Shown: positions 8,263 to 16,576, counted from the first letter of the stretch. The stretch: 64,000 nt of DNA from CAIURC01 sp043777315 (GCA_043777315.1 JAYVPW010000061.1:9582-73581); one strand, 5' to 3'. The notes: generated by a model not told the origin, from the letters alone. Program-made: numbers and translations.

Positions 8263-9605
8263 TCGAACTTCCTCGAAATCATCACGCCAACGCGCCCGAA
8301 CCCCGCGTGCAAATCCTCGGCCTCGGCGGCGCGGGTGCGAACGCGCTCGATCGGATTCAGCTCGACGGAGTCGAAGGCGCGGAGCTCATCGCGATCAATA
8401 CCGACCTCCAGTCGCTCACCGGATCGGTCGCGCCGGTGAAGGTGCAGCTCGGCATGAAAACCACGCGCGGCCTCGGCGCGGGCGGCGACCCCGAGCTCGG
8501 CTATCAGGCCGCGGAAGAGGCCGCCGACGAACTCCGCGCCGCGATGGATGGCGCGGACATGATCTTTCTCTGCGTCGGTCTCGGCGGCGGCACCGGCTCG
8601 GGCGCGGCCCCGCTCGTCGCGTCGTATGCGCGCGAGCAGAATGCGCTCGTCGTCGTGTTTGCGACCCTGCCGTTCAGCTTCGAGGGGCGGCGGCGCATGG
8701 CCCAGGCGGAGGAGGCGCTCGCCACGCTCCGGCATTACGCGGACGTGGTGATCTGTTTCGAGAACGACAAAATGGGCGACGCCGTCTCGCCGCGCGCCGC
8801 GATCCAGGAAGCCTTCACCGCGGCGGACCAGACCATCAGCCAGAGCGTGCGCGCGGTCGCGGCGCTCGTCCGGCGGCGCGGGCTGATTCACGTCGGACTC
8901 GACGAGCTGACCACCGCGCTCCGCCGGCAAAACTCGCGCTGCATCTTCGGCTCCGGCGAAGCCGAGGGCGGCAACCGCGCGCACGCCGCCTTGGAGCTCG
9001 CGTTGAAAAGCCCGCTCATGGATCGCGGACGCCTCCTCGCCGACGCCGAGAACGTCCTCGTCCACATCGCCGGTGGCCCGAATCTCACCTTGAACGAAGT
9101 CCAGATCCTCATGGAGGAATTCAACCGCCATATCGGTGCCCACACCCGCATCCTCTTCGGCACCGCGATCGATCCGAGGCTCGGAAACCGCCTCACCGTC
9201 ACGATCCTCAGCTCGGTCGAGGCGGCGGCGGCGGCGGCACCCGCCCCGGCGATCAGCGTCCCTCGCGTCGAAAGGCCGCCCGCCATGCCTGCCCGCGAAT
9301 CAGCCCCCGCGCTCGCTTCCGAGGACGAGCACGTCCCGCAGATTTCCTACGTCGAGACCGATGACGAGATTGCGGTCCCCGCTGCCATCGCCCCGCCCGT
9401 GCCGATGCGGACGCCGGTCCCGGCGCGTGCGCCCGTCGTCCCCGCCGCCGCCGACGCCGCCGCGGCGAAGCGCGCGGGCAAGCAGGAGCAGATGCAATTC
9501 GAGCCGGTCACCCGCGGCCGATTCGAGAAAAGCGAGCCGACCATCGTCGATGGCCAGGACCTCGACGTCCCCACCTTCCTCCGCCGGAACATCCGCCCCA
9601 GGTAA
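8259..9605 (+). CDS. ftsZ: Cell division protein FtsZ with divergent T7 loop
   Basis: A 448-residue tubulin-like GTPase that forms the division ring. The tubulin signature is CVGLGGGTGSGAAP near residue 108, preceded by GLGGAGANALDRI and TRGLGAGGDPELG, and followed by FSFEGRRRMAQAEEAL. A long Ala/Pro-rich linker (about residues 325-425) leads to the C-terminal peptide DLDVPTFLRR, which contacts FtsA and other partners. The T7 loop that completes the neighbour's GTP site, normally N-V-D-F-A-D, reads H-V-G-L-D-E, so the first catalytic Asp is Gly and the second acid is Glu. GENRA/GEDRA is replaced by GGNRA. The ATG at 8259 overlaps the ftsA stop. Confidence 0.94.
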   Translation: MIELPRNHHANAPEPRVQILGLGGAGANALDRIQLDGVEGAELIAINTDLQSLTGSVAPVKVQLGMKTTRGLGAGGDPELGYQAAEEAADELRAAMDGADMIFLCVGLGGGTGSGAAPLVASYAREQNALVVVFATLPFSFEGRRRMAQAEEALATLRHYADVVICFENDKMGDAVSPRAAIQEAFTAADQTISQSVRAVAALVRRRGLIHVGLDELTTALRRQNSRCIFGSGEAEGGNRAHAALELALKSPLMDRGRLLADAENVLVHIAGGPNLTLNEVQILMEEFNRHIGAHTRILFGTAIDPRLGNRLTVTILSSVEAAAAAAPAPAISVPRVERPPAMPARESAPALASEDEHVPQISYVETDDEIAVPAAIAPPVPMRTPVPARAPVVPAAADAAAAKRAGKQEQMQFEPVTRGRFEKSEPTIVDGQDLDVPTFLRRNIRPR

Positions 9606-9643
9606 CCGCCTGACCTATCCCCGACGGCGCGCGTGCAACGGGG

Positions 9644-9790
9644 GGAGAAGTAAGAGGTCTTTCGACTTCGCTGCGCTGCGCTCAAGATGACCGGAGGGAA
9701 AGGAGCGCCGCGAGGGTGTGCGCGCGGGCCAGCCTTCCGAGTCATCCTGAGCGGAGCTTCGGCTTTGCGAAGCGGAGTTTGGGAACGAGG
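9644..9790. repeat. Palindromic intergenic element, arms in reverse order (family 1, copy A)
   Basis: Just after ftsZ, a segment reading GTAAGAGGTC...CGCTCAAGATGAC (about 9650-9691) is followed 47 bases later by GTCATCCTGAGCGGAGCTTC (from 9741). These are the two arms of the element seen complete at 12.1, 44.4 and 49.5 kb, but here the right arm comes first. It may be two half-elements placed back to back. It sits between convergent genes and could act as a transcription end, but no clear T-run was seen. Confidence 0.75.
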
Positions 9791-9793
9791 AAA

Positions 9794-10441
9794 TTAGGCG
9801 AGGTCTCGGAGCTGGCGGTCGTGCCAGGGGCCGAGGGTGGCGAGGGCGAGGAGGGCGCCGGCGAGGGCGGTGGCCATGTCGGATTGGGTGTCCCACGGGT
9901 CGCCCTGGGTGCCGAGGAAGGCGTCGGAGGCTTCGTGGGAAATGAGGGCGACGGCGCATTCGAGGAGCTCGTAGGCGGCGCTGAGGGCGAGGCAGACGCT
10001 GACGATGAGGAAGGCGCGCCAGGCGGCGGTGGAGATGACTTTTTTACGAAGGAAGATCTCGCGGGCGATGAGGGCGGGGACGAAGCCCTGGGCGAAGTGG
10101 CCGAGGCGGTCGTAGTGGTTGCGGCTGAGGTGCCAGGCGTCGCGCGCCCAGTCGCCGAGGGGGACGAGGGCGTAGGTGTATTTGCCGCCGACGAGGAGGA
10201 TGAGCATGTGCGCGGCGATGAGGACGTAGGCGAGGTCGGTGAGGCGGAAGCGGCGGAAGGTGGCGGCGAGGAGGGCGAGGCCGAGGAGGGCGGGGAAGAC
10301 TTCGAGCCACCAGGTGAGGCGGTCGAAGGGGGCGATGGCGGACCATGCGAGGACGGCGAGGACGGTGGCGAGGAGGGCGAGGGGGAGGGTGGGCGATTTG
10401 CGGGTTGCAGGCATGGGCAGGGTGGGGGAGAAAGGCGTCAT
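9794..10441 (-). CDS. DUF2238/YjdF-like integral membrane protein
   Basis: About 215 residues with six hydrophobic segments. The pattern resembles the DUF2238 (YjdF) family: GGKYTYALVPLGDWARDAWHL, NHYDRLGHFAQGFVPALIAREIFLRKK and TQGDPWDTQSDMATALAGALLAL are the kind of conserved blocks expected. The biochemical role of the family is unknown. The start at 10441 forms a CATG with the opposite gene's ATG. The tenth codon (ATG ending at 10414) is an alternative that would avoid that overlap. The gene converges on ftsZ with a palindromic element between them. Confidence 0.8.
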   Translation of the reverse strand: MTPFSPTLPMPATRKSPTLPLALLATVLAVLAWSAIAPFDRLTWWLEVFPALLGLALLAATFRRFRLTDLAYVLIAAHMLILLVGGKYTYALVPLGDWARDAWHLSRNHYDRLGHFAQGFVPALIAREIFLRKKVISTAAWRAFLIVSVCLALSAAYELLECAVALISHEASDAFLGTQGDPWDTQSDMATALAGALLALATLGPWHDRQLRDLA

Positions 10442-10814
10442 GGACTTACCCGATCAGCCGGTCGTCAATCAGGAACAGCGGACTTGGGCGATGATCGCGC
10501 ACCTGAGCGCGTTCGCGATGTATCTCACGGGGATCGGGCACATTCTCGGGCCGCTGATCGTGTGGCTGATGAAGCGGGACGGGAATCCGTTCGTGGATGA
10601 TCAGGCAAAGGAGGCGCTGAATTTCCAGATCACGTGCTCGATCCTCTTCGGCATCGGGATCGTTTTATGTTTCACGATCATCTTCGCGATCATCGGCATC
10701 CCGATGCTGTGGGCGCTCGGGATTTATCATGTGGTGTGCATGCTGATCGCGGCGGTGAAGTCGTATGACGGCGTGGCTTTCCGCTACCCGATGACGATCC
10801 GGTTCATCAAGTGA
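10440..10814 (+). CDS. DUF4870-type small membrane protein
   Basis: A 124-residue protein typical of the DUF4870/Tic20-like group of small bacterial membrane proteins. The N-terminus has NQEQRTWAMIAHLSAFAMYL, then GPLIVWLMKRDGNPFVDDQAKEALNFQ, the hallmark block between helices 1 and 2, then two further hydrophobic stretches and a final YPMTIRFIK. Its function is unknown. A purine-rich GGGGAGAAAGG ends about four bases before the ATG and supports this start. The ATG shares CATG with the divergent upstream gene, so any promoter must lie inside that gene's 5' end. Confidence 0.85.
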   Translation: MDLPDQPVVNQEQRTWAMIAHLSAFAMYLTGIGHILGPLIVWLMKRDGNPFVDDQAKEALNFQITCSILFGIGIVLCFTIIFAIIGIPMLWALGIYHVVCMLIAAVKSYDGVAFRYPMTIRFIK

Positions 10815-10860
10815 CGCGGTGCGGTTGACAGGTCCGGGCGGGGCTTTTAGGGCTTGCGGG

Positions 10861-12096
10861 ATGAACGGACACGCTTGGAATTCTTTCACTCGCGGGGCCT
10901 TCGCCGCGGCACTCGGGCTCGGATTTTTTTCGGCGAAGGTGGACGCGGATTGGCTGCATTATCGTGGCTCGGGGATGAATGGGGCGTCGGCGGAGAAGCT
11001 GCCGGGGACGTTGCCGGCGGAGCCGCAGCAGTTGTGGAAGGTGGCGCTGGGGACGGGGACTTCGGGCGTGACGGTGGCGGGGGGGTATGTGTTTTCGATG
11101 GGTAACGCGGGCAGCGAGGACGTGGTTTTTTGCCTGGAGGCGAAGACGGGGAAGGAGGTCTGGCGGCACGAGTATCCGCTGGCGCTGGATAAGCGGATGT
11201 TCGAGGGCGGGCCGGCGGCGACGCCGACGCTCGATGGCGATCGGGTCTATACGGTGAGCCATCAGGGCGACCTCTTCTGCCTCGACGCATCGACCGGGAA
11301 GCCCCGCTGGTACCAGCATTACCAGAAAGATCTCGGCGGGCATCGGCCGCAGTGGGGCTTCGCGGGATCGCCGACGGTGGAGGGGAATTTGCTGCTGCTC
11401 GATGTCGGCGGGAAGGGCGCATCGACGGTGGCGCTGGACAAGATGAGCGGGAAGATCGTGTGGAAAAGTGGCGACGATGAGGCGGGTTACGCGTCGGTCG
11501 TGGCGGCGACGATCGGGGGCAAACGGACGGCGGTGGTTTTCAAGGCGGGCGCGCTGGTCGGGCTGGATTTGAAGGATGGGCGGGAGCTGTGGCGCACGGA
11601 TTGGAAGACGCAGTATGGCGTGAACGCGGCGACGCCGCTGGTGCTCGGCGATCGGATTTTCATCGCGAGCGGATACGGCGAAGGGTGTGGGATGATCGAG
11701 ATCAAGGGCGGGAAGGCGGGCGAGGTTTGGAAGAACAAGAACCTGAAGGCGCACATCAATTCGCCGGTGGCGTGGCAGGGCGACCTCTTCGGGATCGACG
11801 GGCAGGCCGAGCCGAAGGCGCCGCTGGTCTGTCTCGATGCGGCGACGGGCAGCGTCCGTTTCACCGACAAAAACGTCGCCGGCGGCTCGCTCATTCTGGC
11901 CGATGGAAAACTGATCGTGCTCAGCGAGCGCGGGGAGTTGCTGATCGGTGCGGCCTCGCGAACCGGCTTCAAACCTGGGCTCCGCGCGCAAGTGCTCGGC
12001 GGGCGCTGCTGGGTGCAGCCGACATTTTCGGGCGGCAAAATCTTCGCGAAGAACAACGCGGGCGACCTCGTCTGTGTGGACCTCGGCGGGAAGTGA
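10861..12096 (+). CDS. Secreted PQQ-like beta-propeller repeat protein
   Basis: A 411-residue protein with an N-terminal signal-like segment (AFAAALGLGFFSAKVDA) and repeated propeller blades with the PQQ/BamB pattern: CLEAKTGKEVWRHEYPLAL, CLDASTGKPRWYQHYQ, ALDKMSGKIVWKSGDDE, GLDLKDGRELWRTDW and CLDAATGSVRF. Such propellers occur in BamB-type outer-membrane assembly factors and in many secreted proteins of Verrucomicrobiota and Planctomycetes with no known enzyme activity. No lipobox is evident, so it is not called BamB. The ATG at 10861 gives a clean signal peptide; a GTG at 10819 is possible. No partner gene identifies its substrate. Confidence 0.85.
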   Translation: MNGHAWNSFTRGAFAAALGLGFFSAKVDADWLHYRGSGMNGASAEKLPGTLPAEPQQLWKVALGTGTSGVTVAGGYVFSMGNAGSEDVVFCLEAKTGKEVWRHEYPLALDKRMFEGGPAATPTLDGDRVYTVSHQGDLFCLDASTGKPRWYQHYQKDLGGHRPQWGFAGSPTVEGNLLLLDVGGKGASTVALDKMSGKIVWKSGDDEAGYASVVAATIGGKRTAVVFKAGALVGLDLKDGRELWRTDWKTQYGVNAATPLVLGDRIFIASGYGEGCGMIEIKGGKAGEVWKNKNLKAHINSPVAWQGDLFGIDGQAEPKAPLVCLDAATGSVRFTDKNVAGGSLILADGKLIVLSERGELLIGAASRTGFKPGLRAQVLGGRCWVQPTFSGGKIFAKNNAGDLVCVDLGGK

Positions 12097-12122
12097 CGGA
12101 GCGCCGCAACCCCCTCGCGCGT

Positions 12123-12278
12123 CCCAGCCTTCCGAGTCATCCTGAGCGGAGCTTCGGCTTTGCGAAGCGCAGCCGAAGGACCTCTTACTTTTCCCCCTCC
12201 GCGATGCGCGCGCCAATCGGAGAAAAAGTAAGAGGTCCTTCGACTGCGCTGGCGCTGCGCTCAGGATGACGGGCTGGG
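12123..12278. repeat. Palindromic intergenic element (family 1, copy B)
   Basis: An imperfect inverted repeat between convergent genes. The left arm begins CCCAGCC then GTCATCCTGAGCGGAGC (from 12136) and runs to GGACCTCTTACTTTT. The right arm is AAAAAGTAAGAGGTCCTTCG through CGCTCAGGATGAC (to 12270) then GGGCTGGG. The arms enclose a variable GC-rich centre. The copy is about 156 bp and begins 26 bp after the PQQ gene. It can form a very long hairpin and may end transcription for both neighbours. Confidence 0.85.
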
Positions 12279-12291
12279 CCTCCCGAGACAT

Positions 12292-12714
12292 TCACGCCGC
12301 GGGGAAATCTTTCGCGAGGACGAGCTCGGTGCCTTCTTTTTTGAGGTTGTAATCGACGCAGTCGAAGGCCTTGCGGATGAGGTGGATGCCGAGGCCGCCG
12401 GGCTGCACGAGATCGAGCGGACGGCCCGCGAGCTGCGAGGGATCGGCCTGTTTCCCAAAGTCCCGCAGGCGGAAGACGACGCCGGCCGCGCGCTGCTCGC
12501 AGATGAGGCTGATGAGCTGGTCGGGCTCGTGGTGGTAGGCGTAGCGGATGACGTTCGTGCAGGCTTCGTCGAGGCCGAGGATGATGAGGTCTTTCTCGGT
12601 CGGGGAGAGCGGGAGCGGGGCGAGAAATTGGCGCACGAAATCGCGCACGAGGGAGAGGTTCCCGGGATGGCTGGCGAACTCGATTTCGCGTCTGAGGCCG
12701 ATGGCGCGTTTCAT
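12292..12714 (-). CDS. RsbW-like serine kinase / anti-sigma factor (HATPase_c)
   Basis: A 140-residue GHKL ATPase of the RsbW/SpoIIAB type. It has the N-box region LGLDEACTNVIRYAYHH (about residues 50-66), and QPGGLGIHLIRKAFDCVDY near the C-terminus as the G-box. Such proteins hold a sigma factor inactive or phosphorylate an STAS anti-anti-sigma factor. The ATG overlaps the stop of the upstream PP2C phosphatase by four bases, so the two are made together as a partner-switching pair. No STAS protein or sigma factor lies beside them, so the target is unknown. Confidence 0.87.
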   Translation of the reverse strand: MKRAIGLRREIEFASHPGNLSLVRDFVRQFLAPLPLSPTEKDLIILGLDEACTNVIRYAYHHEPDQLISLICEQRAAGVVFRLRDFGKQADPSQLAGRPLDLVQPGGLGIHLIRKAFDCVDYNLKKEGTELVLAKDFPAA

Positions 12715-13991
12715 TTGAATCCGAAGACGAGGATGGTCAGATCGTCGAAACGATCGGCGCGCTGGCGATGCTGGATTTCGCCGGCTTGCAGTGCATCGAC
12801 GACATCGGCGGCATGCGAAAATGGGCGCTCGAGCAGGCGCGCGATGCCGCCGCGGTCGAGCTCCTCGTCGGCGGCGTTGAAGGATTCGACGAGGCCGTCG
12901 GTGAAAAGGACGAGCCATTCGTCGCGCTCGAGCGTGAGCGAATGTGAGCGGCCGGGAAGCTCGGGCAGCAGGCCGAGCGGCGGGGAGCCGGCGATGGCGA
13001 GTTCGCGCGCGTGGCCTTCCGCATCGACGAGAAAAGGGTGGCAGTGGCCGGCGCTGCAAAGCTCGACGCGGCGCGTGGAGCAGACGACGCGGCCGACGAT
13101 CGCGGTGATGAACATGCCGCGAATGGTGTGGCCGCTGAGCATGGAATTCCACCGCGCGACGGCGGTGACGGGCGAGAGGCCGGGCTTCAGCACGAGCCGC
13201 AAAATGCTGAGCGCCTGCGCCATGAGCAACGCGGCGGGCATCCCTTTTCCCGAGACATCGCCGATGACGAAATAGATCTCGTCGGGGCCGAGTTCGATCA
13301 CGTCGTAGAAGTCGCCGCCGACATTGAGCGCGGGCCGATAGACCGCGGCGAACTGCACGCCGGCGAGGTGCGGGAGCGACTGCGGGAGAAAGCTCGACTG
13401 GATTTCGTGCGCGAAGGCGAACTCCTGTTCGAGACGATCCTGCCCGCGCTGCCGCTCGCTGGTGCGGACCTTGTCGATGGCGGTGGCGGCGAGCGTGCCG
13501 TAAGCGGTGAAGGCTTCGAGATCGGCTTCATCAAAGGCTTCGCGGCCGATCGGGTTCAAAACCTGGAGCGCGCCGATGTCCTTGCCGCCGCTGACGAGCG
13601 GCGCGCAAAGGAGCGAGCGCGTGCGGAAGCCGGTCTGCCGATCGACGTCGCGATAAAACCGGTCGTCGGCATAAACGTCGGGAATGAGGAGCGGCTTCCG
13701 ATGCTCGAGCACCCAGCCGGAAATGCCGCGGCCGCGCGGGACGATGATCTTTTCTCCGCCTCCATCCGCGAGTGGGATGCCGCCGCCGCTGGCGCTGTTC
13801 AGCTCGAGGCTGCCGTCGGGCCGGACGAGAAAAAGGGAGGCCGCCTCGACGCGCATGACGCGGCGCGCGACCTCGAGAATCGCGGCGAGGAGTTCGCCGG
13901 ATTCGGTGATGCCGTTGATGAGCGCGCTGACTTCGACGAGGCCTTTATAAACTTCGAGCAGCCGCTCCAGTCGGGCGATTTCGGAAGACAT
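12711..13991 (-). CDS. GAF-PP2C (SpoIIE/RsbU-like) serine phosphatase
   Basis: A 426-residue cytoplasmic phosphatase. After a short N-terminal helix, residues about 27-175 form a GAF sensor domain (GRGISGWVLEHRKPLLIPDVYAD). Residues about 190-426 are a SpoIIE-type PP2C domain with the metal-binding motif NVGGDFYDVIELG, GDVSGKGMPAALLMA and a final DRFDDLTILVFGFK. RsbU-like enzymes dephosphorylate anti-anti-sigma proteins to release a sigma factor. It is co-translated with the RsbW-like gene downstream. The GAF ligand cannot be told from sequence. Confidence 0.9.
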   Translation of the reverse strand: MSSEIARLERLLEVYKGLVEVSALINGITESGELLAAILEVARRVMRVEAASLFLVRPDGSLELNSASGGGIPLADGGGEKIIVPRGRGISGWVLEHRKPLLIPDVYADDRFYRDVDRQTGFRTRSLLCAPLVSGGKDIGALQVLNPIGREAFDEADLEAFTAYGTLAATAIDKVRTSERQRGQDRLEQEFAFAHEIQSSFLPQSLPHLAGVQFAAVYRPALNVGGDFYDVIELGPDEIYFVIGDVSGKGMPAALLMAQALSILRLVLKPGLSPVTAVARWNSMLSGHTIRGMFITAIVGRVVCSTRRVELCSAGHCHPFLVDAEGHARELAIAGSPPLGLLPELPGRSHSLTLERDEWLVLFTDGLVESFNAADEELDRGGIARLLERPFSHAADVVDALQAGEIQHRQRADRFDDLTILVFGFK

Positions 13992-14103
13992 GCGGAGGGA
14001 AATGTAGGGAAGTTCGCGGGAGGCGGAAGGCGGGAGTGAACTCCGTCGGATTTAGCTGAATAGCGCTGGAATTTCGCACGTCGGAGTTTCATCGTTTCAC
14101 CTC

Positions 14104-14874
14104 ATGAAAATCGTCCTGCTCGCCGTTTCATTTTTTGTTTTGCCGCTCGCCGGGCGCGCGGTCGATACCGCGTATTCCGCGCTGCGAGTCGTGGGAAAAG
14201 GGAGCGGTGCCGATTCGCTGAACCGGGTCGTGGAGCTGCGCGCGCGCGGCGGCTCGCCTGCGCCGGCGGTGTGGAAAATCGTGCTCGCCGATCCGCAATC
14301 GCGCGGTGGCGTGCGCGAGGTGGAAGTGCAGAGCGGACGCGTGATTTCCGAGCGCGCGCCGACCGGCCGCACGCTGGGAGCGCCGATGAATTTCAACGCG
14401 CTGAACCTCGATTCGGAGGGCGCTTTCACGATCGCGAACGATGAGGCGAAAAAGGCGGGCGTCGCATTCGAGCGCGTCGATTATTTGCTGAAAAGCGGGA
14501 GCCACGGCGGCGCGCCGGTGTGGGAGTTGCAGCTTTTTCATGGCGCGTCGGAGCGTGTAGCGACCGTGCAAATCGCGGCCGACAGCGGGACGATTTTGCG
14601 CGAAGACGGGCTGACCGTCCGCGGTGGTCGCACGTATCCGCGAGTCGATCAGCGCCCGCCGGTGACCGACCGCGATTACGTCGCGCCCCCGCCGGACGAT
14701 CGGCGCACCGAGGATCGCGAATATGTCGATCGGCGATACGAGGATCGCCGGATCGACGAGGACAGGGTCGAGGCGCACGAGCCGATCCGCAACGTGCCGA
14801 GCCTCTTCCGGCGCGCGAAACAGCATTTCGAAAGGCGCGGAGATCAGATCCGCAATTTCTTTCTCGGCGAGTAG
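14104..14874 (+). CDS. Secreted PepSY-like hypothetical protein
   Basis: A 256-residue protein with a clear signal peptide (MKIVLLAVSFFVLPLAGRA). The middle has two loosely similar halves, VWKIVLADPQSRGGVREVEVQSGRVI-like and VWELQLFHGASERVATVQIAADSGTI-like, each reminiscent of a PepSY strand pattern, so PepSY-type periplasmic inhibitor or sensor modules are possible. The last 80 residues are rich in Arg, Asp and Tyr with DREYVDRRYEDRR-like repeats. No enzyme motif is seen. It is divergent from the phosphatase gene, and a NfeD-like gene follows 39 bp downstream. Confidence 0.65.
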   Translation: MKIVLLAVSFFVLPLAGRAVDTAYSALRVVGKGSGADSLNRVVELRARGGSPAPAVWKIVLADPQSRGGVREVEVQSGRVISERAPTGRTLGAPMNFNALNLDSEGAFTIANDEAKKAGVAFERVDYLLKSGSHGGAPVWELQLFHGASERVATVQIAADSGTILREDGLTVRGGRTYPRVDQRPPVTDRDYVAPPPDDRRTEDREYVDRRYEDRRIDEDRVEAHEPIRNVPSLFRRAKQHFERRGDQIRNFFLGE

Positions 14875-14913
14875 CTCGTCGCAGGAGGCCGTCGGCTGTG
14901 GCATGATGCGCCC

Positions 14914-15378
14914 ATGTTTGAACTGATCGTTTCGTTAGCCGCAGTCGGAGCGCTGCTGCTGTTCGTGGAAATGTTCGTGCCCGGCGCGGTCGCCGGCATC
15001 GTCGGCGGGCTCGCGCTTTTTGCCGCCGTGGCGCTCTGTTATTCGGAGTATGGCGTGGACCGCGGGAACCTGATGTTCATTGGCGTGCTCGTCTTCGGAA
15101 CGGTGCTGCTCGTCTGGTGGATGCGCTCTTTTTCCAACAGCCGGATGGGACGAAAATGGACGCTGCAAACCGCGGTGCCGAACGATTCGGCGCAGTCGAG
15201 TTTCCAGCAATTGGCGGATCAAGACGGCAGCGCGCTGACGGATTTGCGACCGGCGGGAACGGCGCTGATCGGCGGCACGCGCGTGGATGTGATCGCCGAG
15301 AGCGAACAGATCGACCGCGGCGCAGCGATCCGCGTCGTGCGGGTGGAAGGCAGCAAGGTCGTGGTCCGGCGCGCGTAA
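14914..15378 (+). CDS. NfeD-like membrane protein
   Basis: A 154-residue protein with three close membrane helices at the N-terminus (LIVSLAAVGALLLFVEMF, AGIVGGLALFAAVALCY and IGVLVFGTVLLVWWM), then a soluble C-terminal domain of about 75 residues. That domain reads LRPAGTALIGGTRVDVIAE...IRVVRVEGSKVVVRR, the OB-fold of the NfeD family. It is the short, protease-less form that pairs with flotillins. The floA gene follows after a palindromic spacer, the standard partner arrangement for membrane-microdomain proteins. Confidence 0.88.
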   Translation: MFELIVSLAAVGALLLFVEMFVPGAVAGIVGGLALFAAVALCYSEYGVDRGNLMFIGVLVFGTVLLVWWMRSFSNSRMGRKWTLQTAVPNDSAQSSFQQLADQDGSALTDLRPAGTALIGGTRVDVIAESEQIDRGAAIRVVRVEGSKVVVRRA

Positions 15379-15400
15379 TCGGCCGGTCGTTCGGCCCGGA

Positions 15401-15491
15401 TTTTTAGCCACGGAAAAACACGGAAGGGTCACGGAATCGGAATTTGAAGTTCCGGCTTCCGTGAAATTTCGCGTCCTTCCGTGGCTAAAAA
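15401..15491. repeat. Inverted repeat with ACGGA periodicity (family 2)
   Basis: A perfect 15-bp terminal inverted repeat, TTTTTAGCCACGGAA at 15401-15415 and its complement at 15477-15491, flanks a further near-palindrome (CACGGAA ... TTCCGTG). Within the left arm ACGGA recurs at 15410, 15420 and 15431, about one helical turn apart. The 91-bp unit lies in the nfeD-floA spacer and could fold in RNA as one long hairpin. A related unit is at 28024-28083. Confidence 0.8.
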
Positions 15492-15568
15492 CAACGCCGC
15501 CACGTTTGGCTCGCGAGCTTTCCCGCTCGCGGTCCGCCGCGGGGACCGACTACCTTCTGCGGCAAATT

Positions 15569-16576
15569 ATGGGCAATGCACTTTTGGTTCTCGTCATCGT
15601 CGTGGGGCTCGTCCTCGCGATCGTCCTTTTCAACTTCTTCGGCCTCTGGCTGCGCGCAAAAATCTCTGGCGCGCCAGTCAGCATGGGGACGCTGATCGCG
15701 ATGAAACTGCGCGGCGTGCCCGTCGCGCAAATCGTGGGTGCGCGAATCACCGCCGTGAAAGCGGGACTGCCCGTCGATACCAACGGGCTCGAGGCGCACT
15801 ACCTCGCCGGCGGCGATGTCATCCACGTCATCCTCGCGCTCATCGCTGCGGAAAAATCGGGCATCGCGCTCACCTTCGATCACGCGCGCGGCATCGACCT
15901 CGCGACGAAAGGCACCGGCAAAACGGTGCTCGACGCAGTGAGGACGAGCATCAATCCGCGCGTCATCGACTGCCCGAATCCGACCAGCGGCAAGAACACG
16001 ATCGACGGCGTGGCGAAAGACGGCATCGGCGTGAAAGCAAAGGCGCGCGTGACCGTGCGGACGAACCTCGCGCAGTTCGTCGGCGGCGCGACGGAGGAGA
16101 CGATCATCGCCCGCGTCGGCGAGGGCATCGTTAGCGCGATCGGCTCGGCGGATTCCTACAAGCTCGTGCTCGAAAATCCCGACCGCATTTCCAAAGCCGT
16201 GCTCGCGAAAGGCCTCGATAGCGGCACCGCATTCGAGATCCTTTCGATCGACATCGCCGACGTGGATATCGGCGAAAACATCGGCGCGAAACTGCAGGCC
16301 GAGCAGGCCGACGCCGACAAGCGCGTGGCCCAGGCGAAGGCCGAAGTCCGCCGCGCCGCCGCCGTTGCCGTCGAGCAGGAGATGCGCGCGCGGACGCAGG
16401 AGATGCGCGCGAAAGTCGTCGAAGCCGAGGCGCAGGTGCCGCAGGCGATGGCCGATGCCTTTCGCTCCGGCAATCTCGGAATCATGGATTACGTGAAGAT
16501 GAAAAACATTCAGGCCGACACGGAGATGCGCGGCTCGATCGCGGGCGGTGACCGGCCGCGCGAAGGCGGGCAATGA
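15569..16576 (+). CDS. floA: Flotillin-like protein FloA
   Basis: A 335-residue membrane-microdomain scaffold. It has one N-terminal hydrophobic segment (LLVLVIVVGLVLAIVLFNFFGLWL), an SPFH-like region with SMGTLIAMKLRGVPVAQIV, PNPTSGKNTIDGVAKDGIG and KAKARVTVRTNLAQFVGGA, and an Ala/Glu/Arg coiled coil (about residues 235-295). Length matches FloA/YqfA (about 330). The ATG at 15569 starts just before the membrane segment; an in-frame ATG at 15461 would add an Arg-rich stretch that lies in the palindromic repeat. The stop overlaps the next start (ATGA). Confidence 0.93.
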   Translation: MGNALLVLVIVVGLVLAIVLFNFFGLWLRAKISGAPVSMGTLIAMKLRGVPVAQIVGARITAVKAGLPVDTNGLEAHYLAGGDVIHVILALIAAEKSGIALTFDHARGIDLATKGTGKTVLDAVRTSINPRVIDCPNPTSGKNTIDGVAKDGIGVKAKARVTVRTNLAQFVGGATEETIIARVGEGIVSAIGSADSYKLVLENPDRISKAVLAKGLDSGTAFEILSIDIADVDIGENIGAKLQAEQADADKRVAQAKAEVRRAAAVAVEQEMRARTQEMRAKVVEAEAQVPQAMADAFRSGNLGIMDYVKMKNIQADTEMRGSIAGGDRPREGGQ

